Assembly: GCA_964591455.1 (NCBI GenBank)
Contig: CAZQDZ010000022.1
Span: 7,637 to 71,636 of the forward strand
Direction: 5' to 3'
Source of the DNA: RFSX01 sp964591455
GTDB lineage: Bacteria > Bacteroidota > Bacteroidia > Chitinophagales > Saprospiraceae
Length of the DNA stretch: 64,000 bases
Of the stretch, positions 55,186 to 64,000 are shown piece after piece. The notes under the pieces are model-generated. The model searched no databases. It was not told the origin of the DNA and was given only the letters and a program-made list of their open reading frames with translations. The position numbers and the translations under genes are program-made. Position 1 is the first letter of the stretch, and each line of letters opens with the position of its first letter.

Positions 55186-55929
55186 TTATAGAGAGGTTCC
55201 GCCATCGATGGGAAGCGCTTGACCTGTTACATATGAAGACTGCGATGAAGCTAACCAGATAATGGCATCTGCAATCTCGGACGATTCAGCAAACCTTCTT
55301 TGCGGAATTTTACTTATCAATTTTTCTTTTAGCTCAGGATGGTCTCCTAATAAATTATCTTCAACCAAAGGCGTATTAGTGAATGATGGGCAAACGCAAT
55401 TTATACGGATATTATATTTAGCATACTCTAAAGCGGCACTTTTGGTCATACCAACCACAGCAAATTTACTTGCAGCGTATGAAATTCCCGTGGTCGAGGC
55501 TTTTATGCCAGCTATCGATGATACATTGATAATATTGCCGGAATTTTGCTTTACCATATATGGCAAAGCTGCTTTCATGCCATAAAAGACACCTGATTGA
55601 TTGACTGCAATAACTCTATCCCAGTCATCTAGAGAATGGTCTGCCAATCGTGCATAGGTTTTAGTTCCTATCCCTGCATTATTAACTAACAAATCTATCT
55701 GTCCATAATGACCGACCGCCATTTCTATAAGTGCTTGCACTTCATCATATTTAGCTACATCCGTCTTTTGAAAAATCGCTTCTGCGCCATTCTCCCTTAG
55801 CACAGACATAGCTGCTTTCCCTCCTGATTCGTTGATATCAGAAACGACAATTCTATACTTTCTTTGCGCTAATTTCTTGCATGCTGCCAGACCAATTCCT
55901 GAGGCCCCTCCTGTGACTACTGCTACCAT
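55186..55929 (-). CDS. SDR family NAD(P)-dependent oxidoreductase
   Basis: This 247-aa classical short-chain dehydrogenase has the cofactor motif VTGGASGIGLAAC (5-17), an acidic VVSDINES at the adenine-ribose position favouring NAD, NNAGIG near 88, catalytic Ser in INVSSIAG (near 138), YAASK (Tyr/Lys near 151/155), and the PSFTNTPLVE substrate loop with terminal GQALPIDGGTSL. It is on the - strand upstream of the APH-type kinase by 166 bases, possibly in one catabolic group. Substrate unknown. Confidence 0.9.
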   Translation of the reverse strand: MVAVVTGGASGIGLAACKKLAQRKYRIVVSDINESGGKAAMSVLRENGAEAIFQKTDVAKYDEVQALIEMAVGHYGQIDLLVNNAGIGTKTYARLADHSLDDWDRVIAVNQSGVFYGMKAALPYMVKQNSGNIINVSSIAGIKASTTGISYAASKFAVVGMTKSAALEYAKYNIRINCVCPSFTNTPLVEDNLLGDHPELKEKLISKIPQRRFAESSEIADAIIWLASSQSSYVTGQALPIDGGTSL

Positions 55930-56156
55930 TTGTAAAAGTTACTTGAGTTATTATAAATGTAACAATAAGGATACCTCAGCGTTCAATAGTCCGAAAATAG
56001 TTTTCTTCTGAAACTCTGAAACGAGGTTTCGACACCATTTAGTTATAGATTCTATCTTCATCTATCATGGAGGACTTTTAATTATGGATGAAAAGGTATG
56101 AAGCTAAAAGGAAAATTCGAATTGGAAAAAGTAACTAAAAAATCAAGAAATCACAT

Positions 56157-57191
56157 TCATCGAATTTCCACTTTACTTTCTACTAGATAATGATCTGAGA
56201 AATCACTTCGATGTATATTATGGTCAAGGACATCGATACTGCCATCAGCAAAAATGTAGTCAATACGAAGCGCTGGAATTTTCTCTCCGAAAGTAGAACC
56301 TATACCCAGTCCTTCATCTACCCATGAGTCCTGCATATTCTCACACAAGACTTTATAGACATGGGATTGTGGTGTATCATTCATATCTCCGCAAATAATC
56401 ACTGGATGAGTAGACCTAGTCATGTGCGATCTAATCATATGAGCTTGAGCAACTCGATAAGCAGAAAATTTCTGGTAGTGTTTTACTACACCAAGTAAAG
56501 CCAGATTATTCATAGCTTCCGGTGCCGTCTCTACGATGACATCAGGTACTTCTCCATCATGACGATTAGACTCTAGGTGAGTCGTGTATATACGGATAAC
56601 TTTGTCTCTAACGGCTATGTCTGCCCATAAACAAATATTTGCAGATGTAGATTTAAAATCGACGATACCTTTATCTACTATTGGCCACTTACTTAGGATA
56701 GCTACTGACTTTCCTTCTAATTCATGGCTATGGGGAAAAGTCATCGCCTTACTTATATATGTACGTGTTCGTTCTCCATACTCTTGTAGACATAGAATAT
56801 CTATATGGTCATAATCGTTAAGGTGTGCTTCAAAATTAGCTACAAGGGTAGATTGTTCTTTAGTAGGTGCGAAGGCTATCGGCTTAGAAAAATTGGCATT
56901 ATAGGTTGCTATCGAAATAGACTTAGACGAGGATACAGGGATGCTAACTGTTACTATTTTCTGACAACTAGGTATTCCAATAATCAAAGTCACTAACGAA
57001 AAAACGGTATGCTTCCGATCCCAAAAGAACCACACAAGTATAGCGATCAGATTAGCCATAAGTAAGGCGGGATAACCCAAACCCAATATTGGCAATAGAC
57101 CAAAGGTATTTGGATGTACATGCGGCGCTATGTATGACCCAAGAGTCATAATCACTAAGAGTATATTCAGTATAATAAATAGTCTCTTCAC
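56157..57191 (-). CDS. membrane-anchored endonuclease/exonuclease/phosphatase family protein
   Basis: This is a 344-aa protein with three N-terminal hydrophobic segments (LFIILNILLVIMTLGSYIA, LPILGLGYPALLMANLIAILVWFFW, HTVFSLVTLIIGIP), then an EEP fold. Motifs are IATYNANF (metal-binding Asn), IDILCLQEYGERT (catalytic Glu near 137), IRIYTTHLES (near 204), IICGDMNDTPQSHVY (near 269), LRIDYIFADGS and the final FSDHYLVESKVE with catalytic His. The placement suggests cleavage of an extracytoplasmic phosphodiester such as nucleic acid or lipid. It follows the M1 peptidase by 32 bases on the same transcript. Confidence 0.85.
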   Translation of the reverse strand: MKRLFIILNILLVIMTLGSYIAPHVHPNTFGLLPILGLGYPALLMANLIAILVWFFWDRKHTVFSLVTLIIGIPSCQKIVTVSIPVSSSKSISIATYNANFSKPIAFAPTKEQSTLVANFEAHLNDYDHIDILCLQEYGERTRTYISKAMTFPHSHELEGKSVAILSKWPIVDKGIVDFKSTSANICLWADIAVRDKVIRIYTTHLESNRHDGEVPDVIVETAPEAMNNLALLGVVKHYQKFSAYRVAQAHMIRSHMTRSTHPVIICGDMNDTPQSHVYKVLCENMQDSWVDEGLGIGSTFGEKIPALRIDYIFADGSIDVLDHNIHRSDFSDHYLVESKVEIR

Positions 57192-57223
57192 AGAAATATT
57201 AATTCAAATAATCTACACAATTA

Positions 57224-60217
57224 TCAACGACGTAAGAAGTACGGATCCTCAGCAATTCGCCAAACATTTAATTTTCTCAAATTTAATCTCAAACTCAACC
57301 GCTCTAATATATTAGCATTGAAAAACGGAATATCATATTCACTAGAAAAGAAAATCGGCCAATAAATACCTAAGTAATCTCCTATCTCCAGCGCCACCCC
57401 TGCAGAATATAGAAATTGGCCTTCTAGTGGATCATTCAAAAGCGTTTTATTTGAAAAATACGCCATGTCAAGGAAGATCTTTGGCTCCACAATTTTTAAC
57501 GTAGATGGAAAGTCAATTTTGATATTAGAGGCCAACATATAATTATTACTTCCAGTAAATCTAAACGCGGGCCCTATCGGCATCTTAAAACCTCCTTCTT
57601 CTATCTTGACATCTCTGAATGCTTCATTACCTAGAGGTGACCGATTAATATAAAATCCCTCAAAGGTGTGATCTGTATGTCCTTCTTGCGTCAGCGCGAA
57701 AGAGCCTCTGGTTATTCCATCACTGAAGTTAGCACTATTCCGCTGTGAATTGACAAGAAAATATCCGCCAAATAATCTCCAATCTATTCGAGAATGTTCC
57801 CTGTAGTACATCTTCCTTTCATGAGAAATACTGAGTTTTAGATAATTATGTGACTCCTCAAAAGAATTATCATATGATTCATATTCCAACTGAATAAGAT
57901 TATTGACCTGAGAAAGTCTATTTAATTTACTTGATGCAAAATTAAGTTGATGCACTAAGGTCACTTCTGGTTCTTGGAAATTCTCTGGATCAAACTGCGA
58001 CACATCAGCATTAATATAGTGCAACTTATATGATAATATTGCTGGAGAAGTTATACCCTTCCTTAGATGCAAGGAAAGCGAAGGCTGTAACTTATTGTAG
58101 CCTAAAAATTGACTCTCCTGACCTATCCGGCGGACAACATTATGAGTATATCTCCTTCCAGATAATCCCAAAGTAACTTTCTCTATAGCATGATATTGAT
58201 AGGTGTAGAAATCTTTTTCTATACCAAAAAGACCTGTTATGCTTCTTGATTCTAGTCCTACATTAGGTTGGAGATACCAACGGGTGTCTCTCGTAGGCAC
58301 CAGCGCATTATAAAACCCCAATCCTAACATAAGGCCATCATTGGCATTATAACCGGTGGAAGGGTGCCAGTTTATCGGTCTTGAAATCAAATCAGAAAAG
58401 ACACCAAACCCCCTAAGTTTAATTGGACCTCTTTTGACAAGCTTGTCTATTCGCTTGATATTATTCAGTCGTCTGACATCTAGCAGAGGCGTTTCACCAT
58501 TAATCTGTAAGGATTCAAAATCTAAGTCAGGTATAGCAATACGGCTATTCTCAGGCTGTGGCTCTATCCACTCGCTATAAATAAGTTTTCCATCATCATT
58601 GTAACCGCTGAGCTGGAAAGGGATAGGAGAATCATATTTATTCTCTATAGATACATAAAGTGAGTGGTCTTCTCTATCTACAGCACTTATCTTATAATCA
58701 TGGATAACATTATCTTCTATAATACCTTTAAAGAACCAACCAAGTTTCTTACCTGATACTGCTTCCAGCGTCACTTGCAAATCCTTAGGGCCAGGATGCT
58801 TATTTACCCATTCTTTGTAAAAGGTTTGCAGCCCTTCTCTCATCACTGCTTGACCTATATAGTTTTCCAAGTACTGAAGGCTCATTGCCATGCGCTCATA
58901 ACTATTAGACCCATACGATAATACATCCACTTTTCCATAAGTATCCCCTACACTGTTAATGGCTGGCAACTTGGCGCCGCAGTGAAGGTGACATACACCA
59001 GCTTGTAAGACAGAGTAGCTATCATTCACGTCTCGAAACCAAGGAACAATACTGGCATCAAAATTTGGACGAGGATAATATGCATTATTATACTTTCGCT
59101 CAATGTAGGAGTTAAGGCCTTCATCCATCCATGGATATGCTCTTTCATTTGTCCCTAAAGCACTTTGAAACCAATTATGACCAATCTCATGTGCAATCAG
59201 ATTATCTATCCTCTGTTGTTCATAAGGGACATCCACTGTACTGAGCATAGGATATTCCATGCCACTCCCAGACCCATCTACCCAGTGAAGCATAGAATAC
59301 TGAGGATAGGGATAGGGGCCAATTTCTGATGAATAAAAAGCCAAGGCTGTCTTTATATGCTGTATAACTTTGTGACCATTTTCTTTGTCATTTGTCAATA
59401 AATGAATAGGAATAGATTTACTACCTATACTAACTTCATCGGATAGGTGTCTCATTGTATTAGAAGCAAACCAAGCAAAATCAGGAATTGACTTAGCATT
59501 AGATTTCACCACTCTGCGGCCATCCACGGAAGTGTCTGAGACTGGTATCCCAGTATATACAATTTCAAAATCTTCTGGCACATCCATCGTCACTTCATAA
59601 TCGCCATACTCTGCAAAATATTCCCCAATATCTAAATAGGGCATCTGGTGCCAACCCTCATTATCATACACTGCAGGCTTGGGGTACCACTGAGTTATCC
59701 TATACAATCCATTCTGGCGACCAGGCCTACTGAACAATACAGGTATTTGTATACGTCCATTTATTTCCAGTTCTATAGATTGACCAGATTTGAGTGGTGC
59801 CTCTAACTTTACTTCTACGATGTCTTTATGTAATTTTCCATCATGATGATAGGGTGCCATTACAAGCAGATTCCCATTATAGAGAAAGCTGACGTTCTCG
59901 TACCCGCCTAAATCTTCCTTTGGTGAAAAGTAAAAATCTCTTATACCCATTAATAACCTCTGCTCAGAAAAAGCCGACGTCTTATCGCTGAACGCATTCC
60001 ACCACAAATGAAAGTAAATAGACGCCAAGTCATCAGGCGAGTTATTGGTGTAGCGAACGACGCTTTTAAAGTCAAGCACTTCGCCTACGGTGTCTAAGTG
60101 CACATAAATTTGATGATCTACTTTTTGCTGGAAATAATCATCCGAGTAACTTTGACCATAGACCATTATCTGGGTACAACTGATAATAAGGAAAGTGTAA
60201 ATTAAAAAGGTCTTCAC
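57224..60217 (-). CDS. M1 family metallopeptidase with C-terminal beta-barrel-like domain
   Basis: This is a 997-aa exported zinc peptidase. I choose the GTG at 60217, which begins a signal (VKTFLIYTFLIISCTQIMVYGQ); the frame is open from a TTG at 60250. The N-terminal M1 beta domain leads to GSGMEYPMLSTV (exopeptidase GxMEN-like site) and LIAHEIGHNWFQSALGTNERAYPWMDEGLNSY with HExxH-18-E near residue 344. After about residue 620 come ~370 residues of alternating strands (LMLGLGFYNALVPTRDTRWYLQPNVGLESRSI, LDMAYFSNKTLL, GVALEIGDYLGIYWPIFFSSEYD), which look like an outer-membrane barrel. That would tether the peptidase to the outer membrane. Confidence 0.83.
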   Translation of the reverse strand: MKTFLIYTFLIISCTQIMVYGQSYSDDYFQQKVDHQIYVHLDTVGEVLDFKSVVRYTNNSPDDLASIYFHLWWNAFSDKTSAFSEQRLLMGIRDFYFSPKEDLGGYENVSFLYNGNLLVMAPYHHDGKLHKDIVEVKLEAPLKSGQSIELEINGRIQIPVLFSRPGRQNGLYRITQWYPKPAVYDNEGWHQMPYLDIGEYFAEYGDYEVTMDVPEDFEIVYTGIPVSDTSVDGRRVVKSNAKSIPDFAWFASNTMRHLSDEVSIGSKSIPIHLLTNDKENGHKVIQHIKTALAFYSSEIGPYPYPQYSMLHWVDGSGSGMEYPMLSTVDVPYEQQRIDNLIAHEIGHNWFQSALGTNERAYPWMDEGLNSYIERKYNNAYYPRPNFDASIVPWFRDVNDSYSVLQAGVCHLHCGAKLPAINSVGDTYGKVDVLSYGSNSYERMAMSLQYLENYIGQAVMREGLQTFYKEWVNKHPGPKDLQVTLEAVSGKKLGWFFKGIIEDNVIHDYKISAVDREDHSLYVSIENKYDSPIPFQLSGYNDDGKLIYSEWIEPQPENSRIAIPDLDFESLQINGETPLLDVRRLNNIKRIDKLVKRGPIKLRGFGVFSDLISRPINWHPSTGYNANDGLMLGLGFYNALVPTRDTRWYLQPNVGLESRSITGLFGIEKDFYTYQYHAIEKVTLGLSGRRYTHNVVRRIGQESQFLGYNKLQPSLSLHLRKGITSPAILSYKLHYINADVSQFDPENFQEPEVTLVHQLNFASSKLNRLSQVNNLIQLEYESYDNSFEESHNYLKLSISHERKMYYREHSRIDWRLFGGYFLVNSQRNSANFSDGITRGSFALTQEGHTDHTFEGFYINRSPLGNEAFRDVKIEEGGFKMPIGPAFRFTGSNNYMLASNIKIDFPSTLKIVEPKIFLDMAYFSNKTLLNDPLEGQFLYSAGVALEIGDYLGIYWPIFFSSEYDIPFFNANILERLSLRLNLRKLNVWRIAEDPYFLRR

Positions 60218-60262
60218 ATTAAATATTTTAATAATATTTATATTACACAATAATAGGGAAAT

Positions 60263-60829
60263 ATGATGAAAAATTGGTTGTTCTTAATTACTATGGTCTT
60301 CTTTGCTTCTAGCTGTAAACCAATAACCAAACTGGTCAAGAATGAGACGGAACTAAATGAAAAGTACGCATTCCCGCAAGATTGGGTAGGCTTATACCAA
60401 GGAAATCTAATTATTCATAGTGCCAATGGAGATACTACACAAATAGAAATGGAATTAATTATAGATCAACCAGATGCGCTAGGGCTGTATCCTTGGGTAC
60501 TTAAATATGGGGGTAAAGATGTCAGATATTATGGATTAGAAGCCGTCAATTCAGATCTGGGACACTATCTTATAGATGAATACAACAGCATCAAAATCGA
60601 TGGGTATCTCAGAGGTAATCACTTCACAACTCATTTTGATGTATCAGGGAACAAACTCATTTTTTATTACCAGCGAGTGCCTGGAGGGATGGAAATAAGG
60701 GTGCATATCTATGGACTAGATTCAATATCTGAAACCGGGGGTGTAAAGATAGGAGAAGATACTGTCCCTACAGTGTCGTCTTTCGCCTTGAAAGCTTTCC
60801 AAGCAGCTTCACTAAAAAAGATAAAGTGA
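60263..60829 (+). CDS. lipoprotein, unknown function
   Basis: This 188-aa lipoprotein has the signal WLFLITMVFFASSC (Cys18), followed by KPITKLVKNETELNEKYAFPQDWVGLYQGNLIIHSANGDTTQIEMELII. It forms a small beta-barrel-like sequence with ALGLYPWVLKYGGKDVRYYGL and NHFTTHFDVSGNKLIFYYQRV, reminiscent of uncharacterised lipocalin-like Bacteroidota proteins. No active site is visible. Its start lies about 45 bases from the divergent M1 peptidase start, so the promoters overlap. Confidence 0.7.
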   Translation: MMKNWLFLITMVFFASSCKPITKLVKNETELNEKYAFPQDWVGLYQGNLIIHSANGDTTQIEMELIIDQPDALGLYPWVLKYGGKDVRYYGLEAVNSDLGHYLIDEYNSIKIDGYLRGNHFTTHFDVSGNKLIFYYQRVPGGMEIRVHIYGLDSISETGGVKIGEDTVPTVSSFALKAFQAASLKKIK

Positions 60830-61535
60830 ACATTCCTCTTAGTAAATACCTAATGATAATTGTTTAAATCCAATCACCTCAAAACAATTAAGTCTAGTAA
60901 TGACAAATGCTAATCCTGCCTTCTACAAAAAAATAGAGTTAATAACTTACTTATGAGACCACCAAGGCTGTGTAAGACTTCATCTTTCTGCCCTCTAACT
61001 CCCTGAAGGAGAACCGCCCTTTAGTTCTATAAGTGAGCGGGCTTTAGATCTCTTTTTTTTGGTCTCACTGATTAGTCATTGCCAAAAATAATTTACCTCG
61101 TCAAACAATTTAATGCCTTAAATCAAGTTATCTTTTATGTTAGCATATTAGACGAACTTTAATTATTAGGGCAATTAAGGATCTCGTCTAGAACAAAATG
61201 GTTATCCTGTAGGCAATAATTATCCTAGGTGAGTTAGGATATATTCTATAATTAAAATCAGTTAAATATGTACAGCAGCAATCGCATACCCCTACCCTAT
61301 CCTTAAATCTTTTATCTAGTTATTTAGTCAGAATTAATCTGAGTTTAATTTTCCATAGCCTCCATAAGGCTACTTAGACAAGTACATCTATTACAAGATG
61401 AAGGTGGCGTCCCTATGGGTCTACCTTCTGTATGAACAGAATCCTTTGTGTGGGATTGTGACTGCCACTGCTATGCATATAGCTAAGCATCATAATCTCC
61501 CACAATCATTAATCACACTAACTAAATCATCTACT
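60830..61535. other. 706-base intergenic region before gldM
   Basis: I see no gene, repeat or clear terminator. There is a T-run at 61052-61060 preceded by a weak CCGC/GCGG hairpin that may end the lipoprotein transcript. The gldM frame is open from 61398, but the residues before 61536 do not resemble the family. Confidence 0.4.
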
Positions 61536-63131
61536 ATGTCTATACCAAAAGATCCACGCCAACTTATGATTAATATCATGTATCTGGTATTAACCGCCAT
61601 GTTGGCACTTAATGTGTCAGCAGAAATATTCAATGCCTTCCAAGTTCTAGATCAAGGATTAGTCGAATCAAATCTGGCACTAGATTCTACAAACGAACCT
61701 ATGGAACAGGCTATACTAGAAGCCGCCAAGGCTAAGTCATCCTTTCAAACTTATGCTGACAGAGTAGAACCCATAAGAAGAGATGCTCGGCACCTGAATG
61801 ATTATCTCACTACAATCAAGGACTCTATTATAACAGAATCAGGTGGATACAAAATAGATCACGAGTCCGAAGAAATCACTCCCTATCTCGTCGGAGAGAA
61901 AAGGACTGATGTCACAACCAGAATACTTGTAGACAATCCTACACAATCTGGAATCAATGATGGAATAGGTGAAGAAGTAAAAAACAAATTACTTGACTAC
62001 AAGACAAAAATCATTAAGTATATCAATGAAGAAGACAGACCGAAATTCCAAAATGAAATAGCAGTGAATATCGATGACCAAACATGGAGGGCATCAGGCA
62101 AGGCCAGCTGGTCGCACATGAATTTTAATCAGATGCCAGTCCAAGCTGTCATTCCCATATTCAATAAGTTTATCAATGATGTCAAGTCCACAGAAGCTGC
62201 TGCACTCAAGTATCTAGGCAAGAAAGTAGGGATAGGAAAAGAGGATGTGATTCTAGATGGCTTTACTGTAATGGCCGCCCCTCAGAAATCATATGTCATA
62301 AAGGGTGAACCCTTCAATGCAGACATATATCTGACGGCGACTACTGGCACTGACTCCCGTACCAAGGTAGAACTCTCAGTCAATGGCCAACCACTGAGAG
62401 TAGATGCAAAAGGAAAAGGACTGTATAGTATCAATACCTCTACCCCAGGGCCGAAATCATACACAGCCACAGCCAAAGTCTATAATCCACTAACGGACAG
62501 GACCACAGAGTACACAAAAGAATTTACCTATGAGGTCGGCGAAAGGTCAGTAGCTGTCTCCCCTACTAAGATGAACGTATTTTATATAGGTGTAGATAAC
62601 CCAGTAGATATATCCGCCGCAGGATCTAATTCTCATTCCATCAGCGTCAATATGGGTGGTGCAGGCGGTGGCATTATAAGAAAAACTGCGAATGGCAATT
62701 ATGTGGTCAATGTCACCACACCTACCAGAAGAGGTGAATATGCAGAAGTAAAGGTTGTCGCAGAAGGCATGAATGTCAATAAGCAATTCAGAGTCAAAAG
62801 AATACCTGACCCCATACCGAAATTATCGGGCAAAAAAAGTGGTGCCATGAGTAGTGGTGAATTCAAACTTCAGAAGAAACTCTTTGCCGTATTGGAGAAT
62901 TTTGACTTTGAGGCTGAATGTAAAATAGAAGAATTCAGATTAGTTCGAGTCCCTAAGTACAAAGATGCCATCGCTGCATATAATAAAGGCGCCAACTACA
63001 ATTCAGAAACGCTTTCCTTGATAGCTAAGGCCAAACCTTCAGACAAGTTCTACTTTGAAGATATAAAATGCAGATGTCCGGGAGACAACAGAGTGAGGGA
63101 TTTAGGCTTTACCTTATTTAAGATAATATAA
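61536..63131 (+). CDS. gldM: gliding motility / T9SS core protein GldM, not linked to gldKLN
   Basis: This is a 531-aa inner-membrane protein from the ATG at 61536. The start SIPKDPRQLMINIMYLVLTAMLALNVSAEI is the hallmark GldM cytoplasmic tip and single membrane helix, and length fits the family (about 510-530). Helical domain D1 (AKSSFQTYADRVEPIRRDARHLNDYL) is followed by several beta domains (QKSYVIKGEPFNADIYLTAT, EYTKEFTYEVGERSVAVSPTKMNVFYIGVDNPVDISAAG) and a C-terminal D4-like end (FYFEDIKCRCPGDNRVRDLGF). With GldL it forms the proton-driven rotary motor of T9SS. Neither gldL upstream nor gldN downstream is present, unlike the usual gldKLMN cluster. Confidence 0.92.
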   Translation: MSIPKDPRQLMINIMYLVLTAMLALNVSAEIFNAFQVLDQGLVESNLALDSTNEPMEQAILEAAKAKSSFQTYADRVEPIRRDARHLNDYLTTIKDSIITESGGYKIDHESEEITPYLVGEKRTDVTTRILVDNPTQSGINDGIGEEVKNKLLDYKTKIIKYINEEDRPKFQNEIAVNIDDQTWRASGKASWSHMNFNQMPVQAVIPIFNKFINDVKSTEAAALKYLGKKVGIGKEDVILDGFTVMAAPQKSYVIKGEPFNADIYLTATTGTDSRTKVELSVNGQPLRVDAKGKGLYSINTSTPGPKSYTATAKVYNPLTDRTTEYTKEFTYEVGERSVAVSPTKMNVFYIGVDNPVDISAAGSNSHSISVNMGGAGGGIIRKTANGNYVVNVTTPTRRGEYAEVKVVAEGMNVNKQFRVKRIPDPIPKLSGKKSGAMSSGEFKLQKKLFAVLENFDFEAECKIEEFRLVRVPKYKDAIAAYNKGANYNSETLSLIAKAKPSDKFYFEDIKCRCPGDNRVRDLGFTLFKII

Positions 63132-63157
63132 AGAAGCAGCATAGCATTCTTCATTTC

Positions 63158-63185
63158 GGGCCACCTGAATATCGGGTGGCCTTTT
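63158..63185 (+). terminator. intrinsic terminator
   Basis: GGCCACC-loop-GGTGGCC followed by four T, 27 bases after the gldM stop. Confidence 0.8.
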
Positions 63186-63260
63186 GATTGTAGATTTTCT
63201 AGTGTATCAATTTCTTATATTTGATTGTAATACATGAACTCGTCAATATTCAAATAGCAT

Positions 63261-63674
63261 ATGGAAATAAAAAAACCTCTACCTCCATTTACAGAAGAAA
63301 CAGCTAAGCTAAAAATACAAACAGCGGAAGATGGTTGGAACAGCAAGAACCCAGAGAAAGTGGCCATGGCGTATACTCTGGATAGTGAGTGGCGTAATAG
63401 AAGTCAATTTATCAATGGCAGAGAAGAGATCATTAAGTTTCTTACTGACAAGTGGGCTACAGAACTTAATTATAAACTCAAGAAAGAATATTGGGCACAT
63501 ACTGATAATAAAATCGCCGTACGCTTTGAGTACGAATACCAAGATGAAGATGGCAATTGGTGGCGTGCTTATGGCAATGAGAATTGGGAATTCAATGCAC
63601 AAGGACTAATGCAAAAAAGATATGCCAGCATCAATGATGTATCTATTACAGAATCTGAAAGGAAACTGAAATAG
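63261..63674 (+). CDS. DUF1348 / SnoaL-like (NTF2-fold) protein
   Basis: This 137-aa cytosolic protein has the signature AEDGWNSKNPEKVAMAYTLDSEWRNRSQFINGREEIIKFLTDKW and the aromatic-rich NKIAVRFEYEYQDEDGNWWRAYGNENWEF, both diagnostic of the DUF1348 branch of NTF2-like proteins. Its length matches the family. The function is unknown; the fold forms a hydrophobic pocket used by many small isomerases and hydrolases. It stands alone after the gldM terminator. Confidence 0.88.
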   Translation: MEIKKPLPPFTEETAKLKIQTAEDGWNSKNPEKVAMAYTLDSEWRNRSQFINGREEIIKFLTDKWATELNYKLKKEYWAHTDNKIAVRFEYEYQDEDGNWWRAYGNENWEFNAQGLMQKRYASINDVSITESERKLK

Positions 63675-64000
63675 CGCAAGGAGGCTTGACTTTACGATGT
63701 CATCATCTACTTCAACTTTCCATAATCTATTTTGGAATGATGTCTTGGATCTCTGGGTAATTTTCTAAGGCAAACCAACTTATCATATCTGACTGAAGGA
63801 TTTTTCGCTTGAATTAATCCTTCTTCTATCATTGATTCTAGTATAAGGCATATGATACCTTGCTTTTGTATAATCGTTCCAGTACTTACAACTTCAAGTT
63901 GCTGCAAAGTAAAACTAATTTGCATGCTCTAGGAAGTATTAAATTACTGAATAGACCATTTAGATTACACTATTTTTATTGGTCGGTAGTTGATTGGACG
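63675..64000. other. 326-base window end without a confident gene
   Basis: One minus-strand frame at 63707-63925 (72 codons, MQISFTLQQLEVVSTGTII to HHSKIDYGKLK) is open, but I recognise no family in it. It may be a small gene or a relic. Nothing else is seen. Confidence 0.3.

Noticed and set aside
56000..56040. GAAACGAGGTTTCG near the SDR gene as another REP element
   Set aside because: It is a short palindrome without the CCGATAGTCGAGG core of the element at 30851.

Overview
The window looks like a chromosome segment of a Bacteroidota bacterium, probably of the Saprospiria or a related marine lineage (the class is my inference). The supporting marks are a low GC content, TonB-dependent receptors with carboxypeptidase-like N-terminal domains, C-terminal type IX secretion (T9SS) sorting domains, a GldM homologue, propeller-type sensor kinases, DUF2911 proteins and weak Shine-Dalgarno signals. 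No rRNA, tRNA, CRISPR array, complete insertion sequence or prophage was found.

Layout. 0-9 kb: an outer-membrane receptor, a two-component propeller histidine kinase, an AhpD-like protein and a second (TPR) histidine kinase; neither kinase has a response regulator beside it. 9-17 kb: a Tat-signal pirin, a VPGUxT-type thioredoxin/MsrA-like protein, a porin - Na/Pi cotransporter - ChrA operon and a TlpA-like lipoprotein. 17.4-24.4 kb: an accessory block framed by a 5' fragment of ruvB on the left and intact ruvB on the right. It opens with a patchwork of gene scraps and then carries two tandem modules, each a 290-aa lipoprotein followed by a secreted alpha/beta-hydrolase-like protein whose nucleophile position is Asp. 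A PQQ-propeller lipoprotein closes the block. 25.5-32 kb: a giant T9SS protein with 11 MopE-type metal-binding repeats, small lipoproteins, and a gene interrupted by a 239-bp element with REP-like inverted ends.

32-47 kb is mostly core or secreted functions: an AAA ATPase, a DUF1648 membrane protein, a kelch/T9SS protein, a tandem DUF2911 protein, a large BNR/sortilin-like propeller protein, an RlmI-like rRNA methyltransferase, an Oar-like receptor and a TlpA-like thioredoxin. A decayed copy of the 3' end of the sortilin-like gene lies on the far side of the DUF2911 gene, the same geometry as the ruvB fragment. At 47.3-48 kb a broken ankyrin gene is joined in frame to a broken MBOAT (AlgI-like) gene.

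48-64 kb: a cobalamin riboswitch controls a BtuB-like receptor and an overlapping DUF4465/T9SS protein, which reads as a surface vitamin B12 capture unit. It is followed by an ECF sigma factor overlapping a membrane-anchored beta-barrel protein; an operon of an APH-type kinase and an esterase, with an SDR dehydrogenase upstream; an M1 peptidase with a predicted C-terminal barrel followed by an endonuclease/exonuclease/phosphatase-family protein; a lipoprotein; a GldM not accompanied by gldK, gldL or gldN; and a DUF1348 protein.

The least ordinary content is the 17.4-24.4 kb block: duplicated lipoprotein/pseudo-lipase pairs, a 1.2-kb identical internal repeat, and a left edge stitched from at least five gene sources, several of which differ from the local copies only at synonymous sites.
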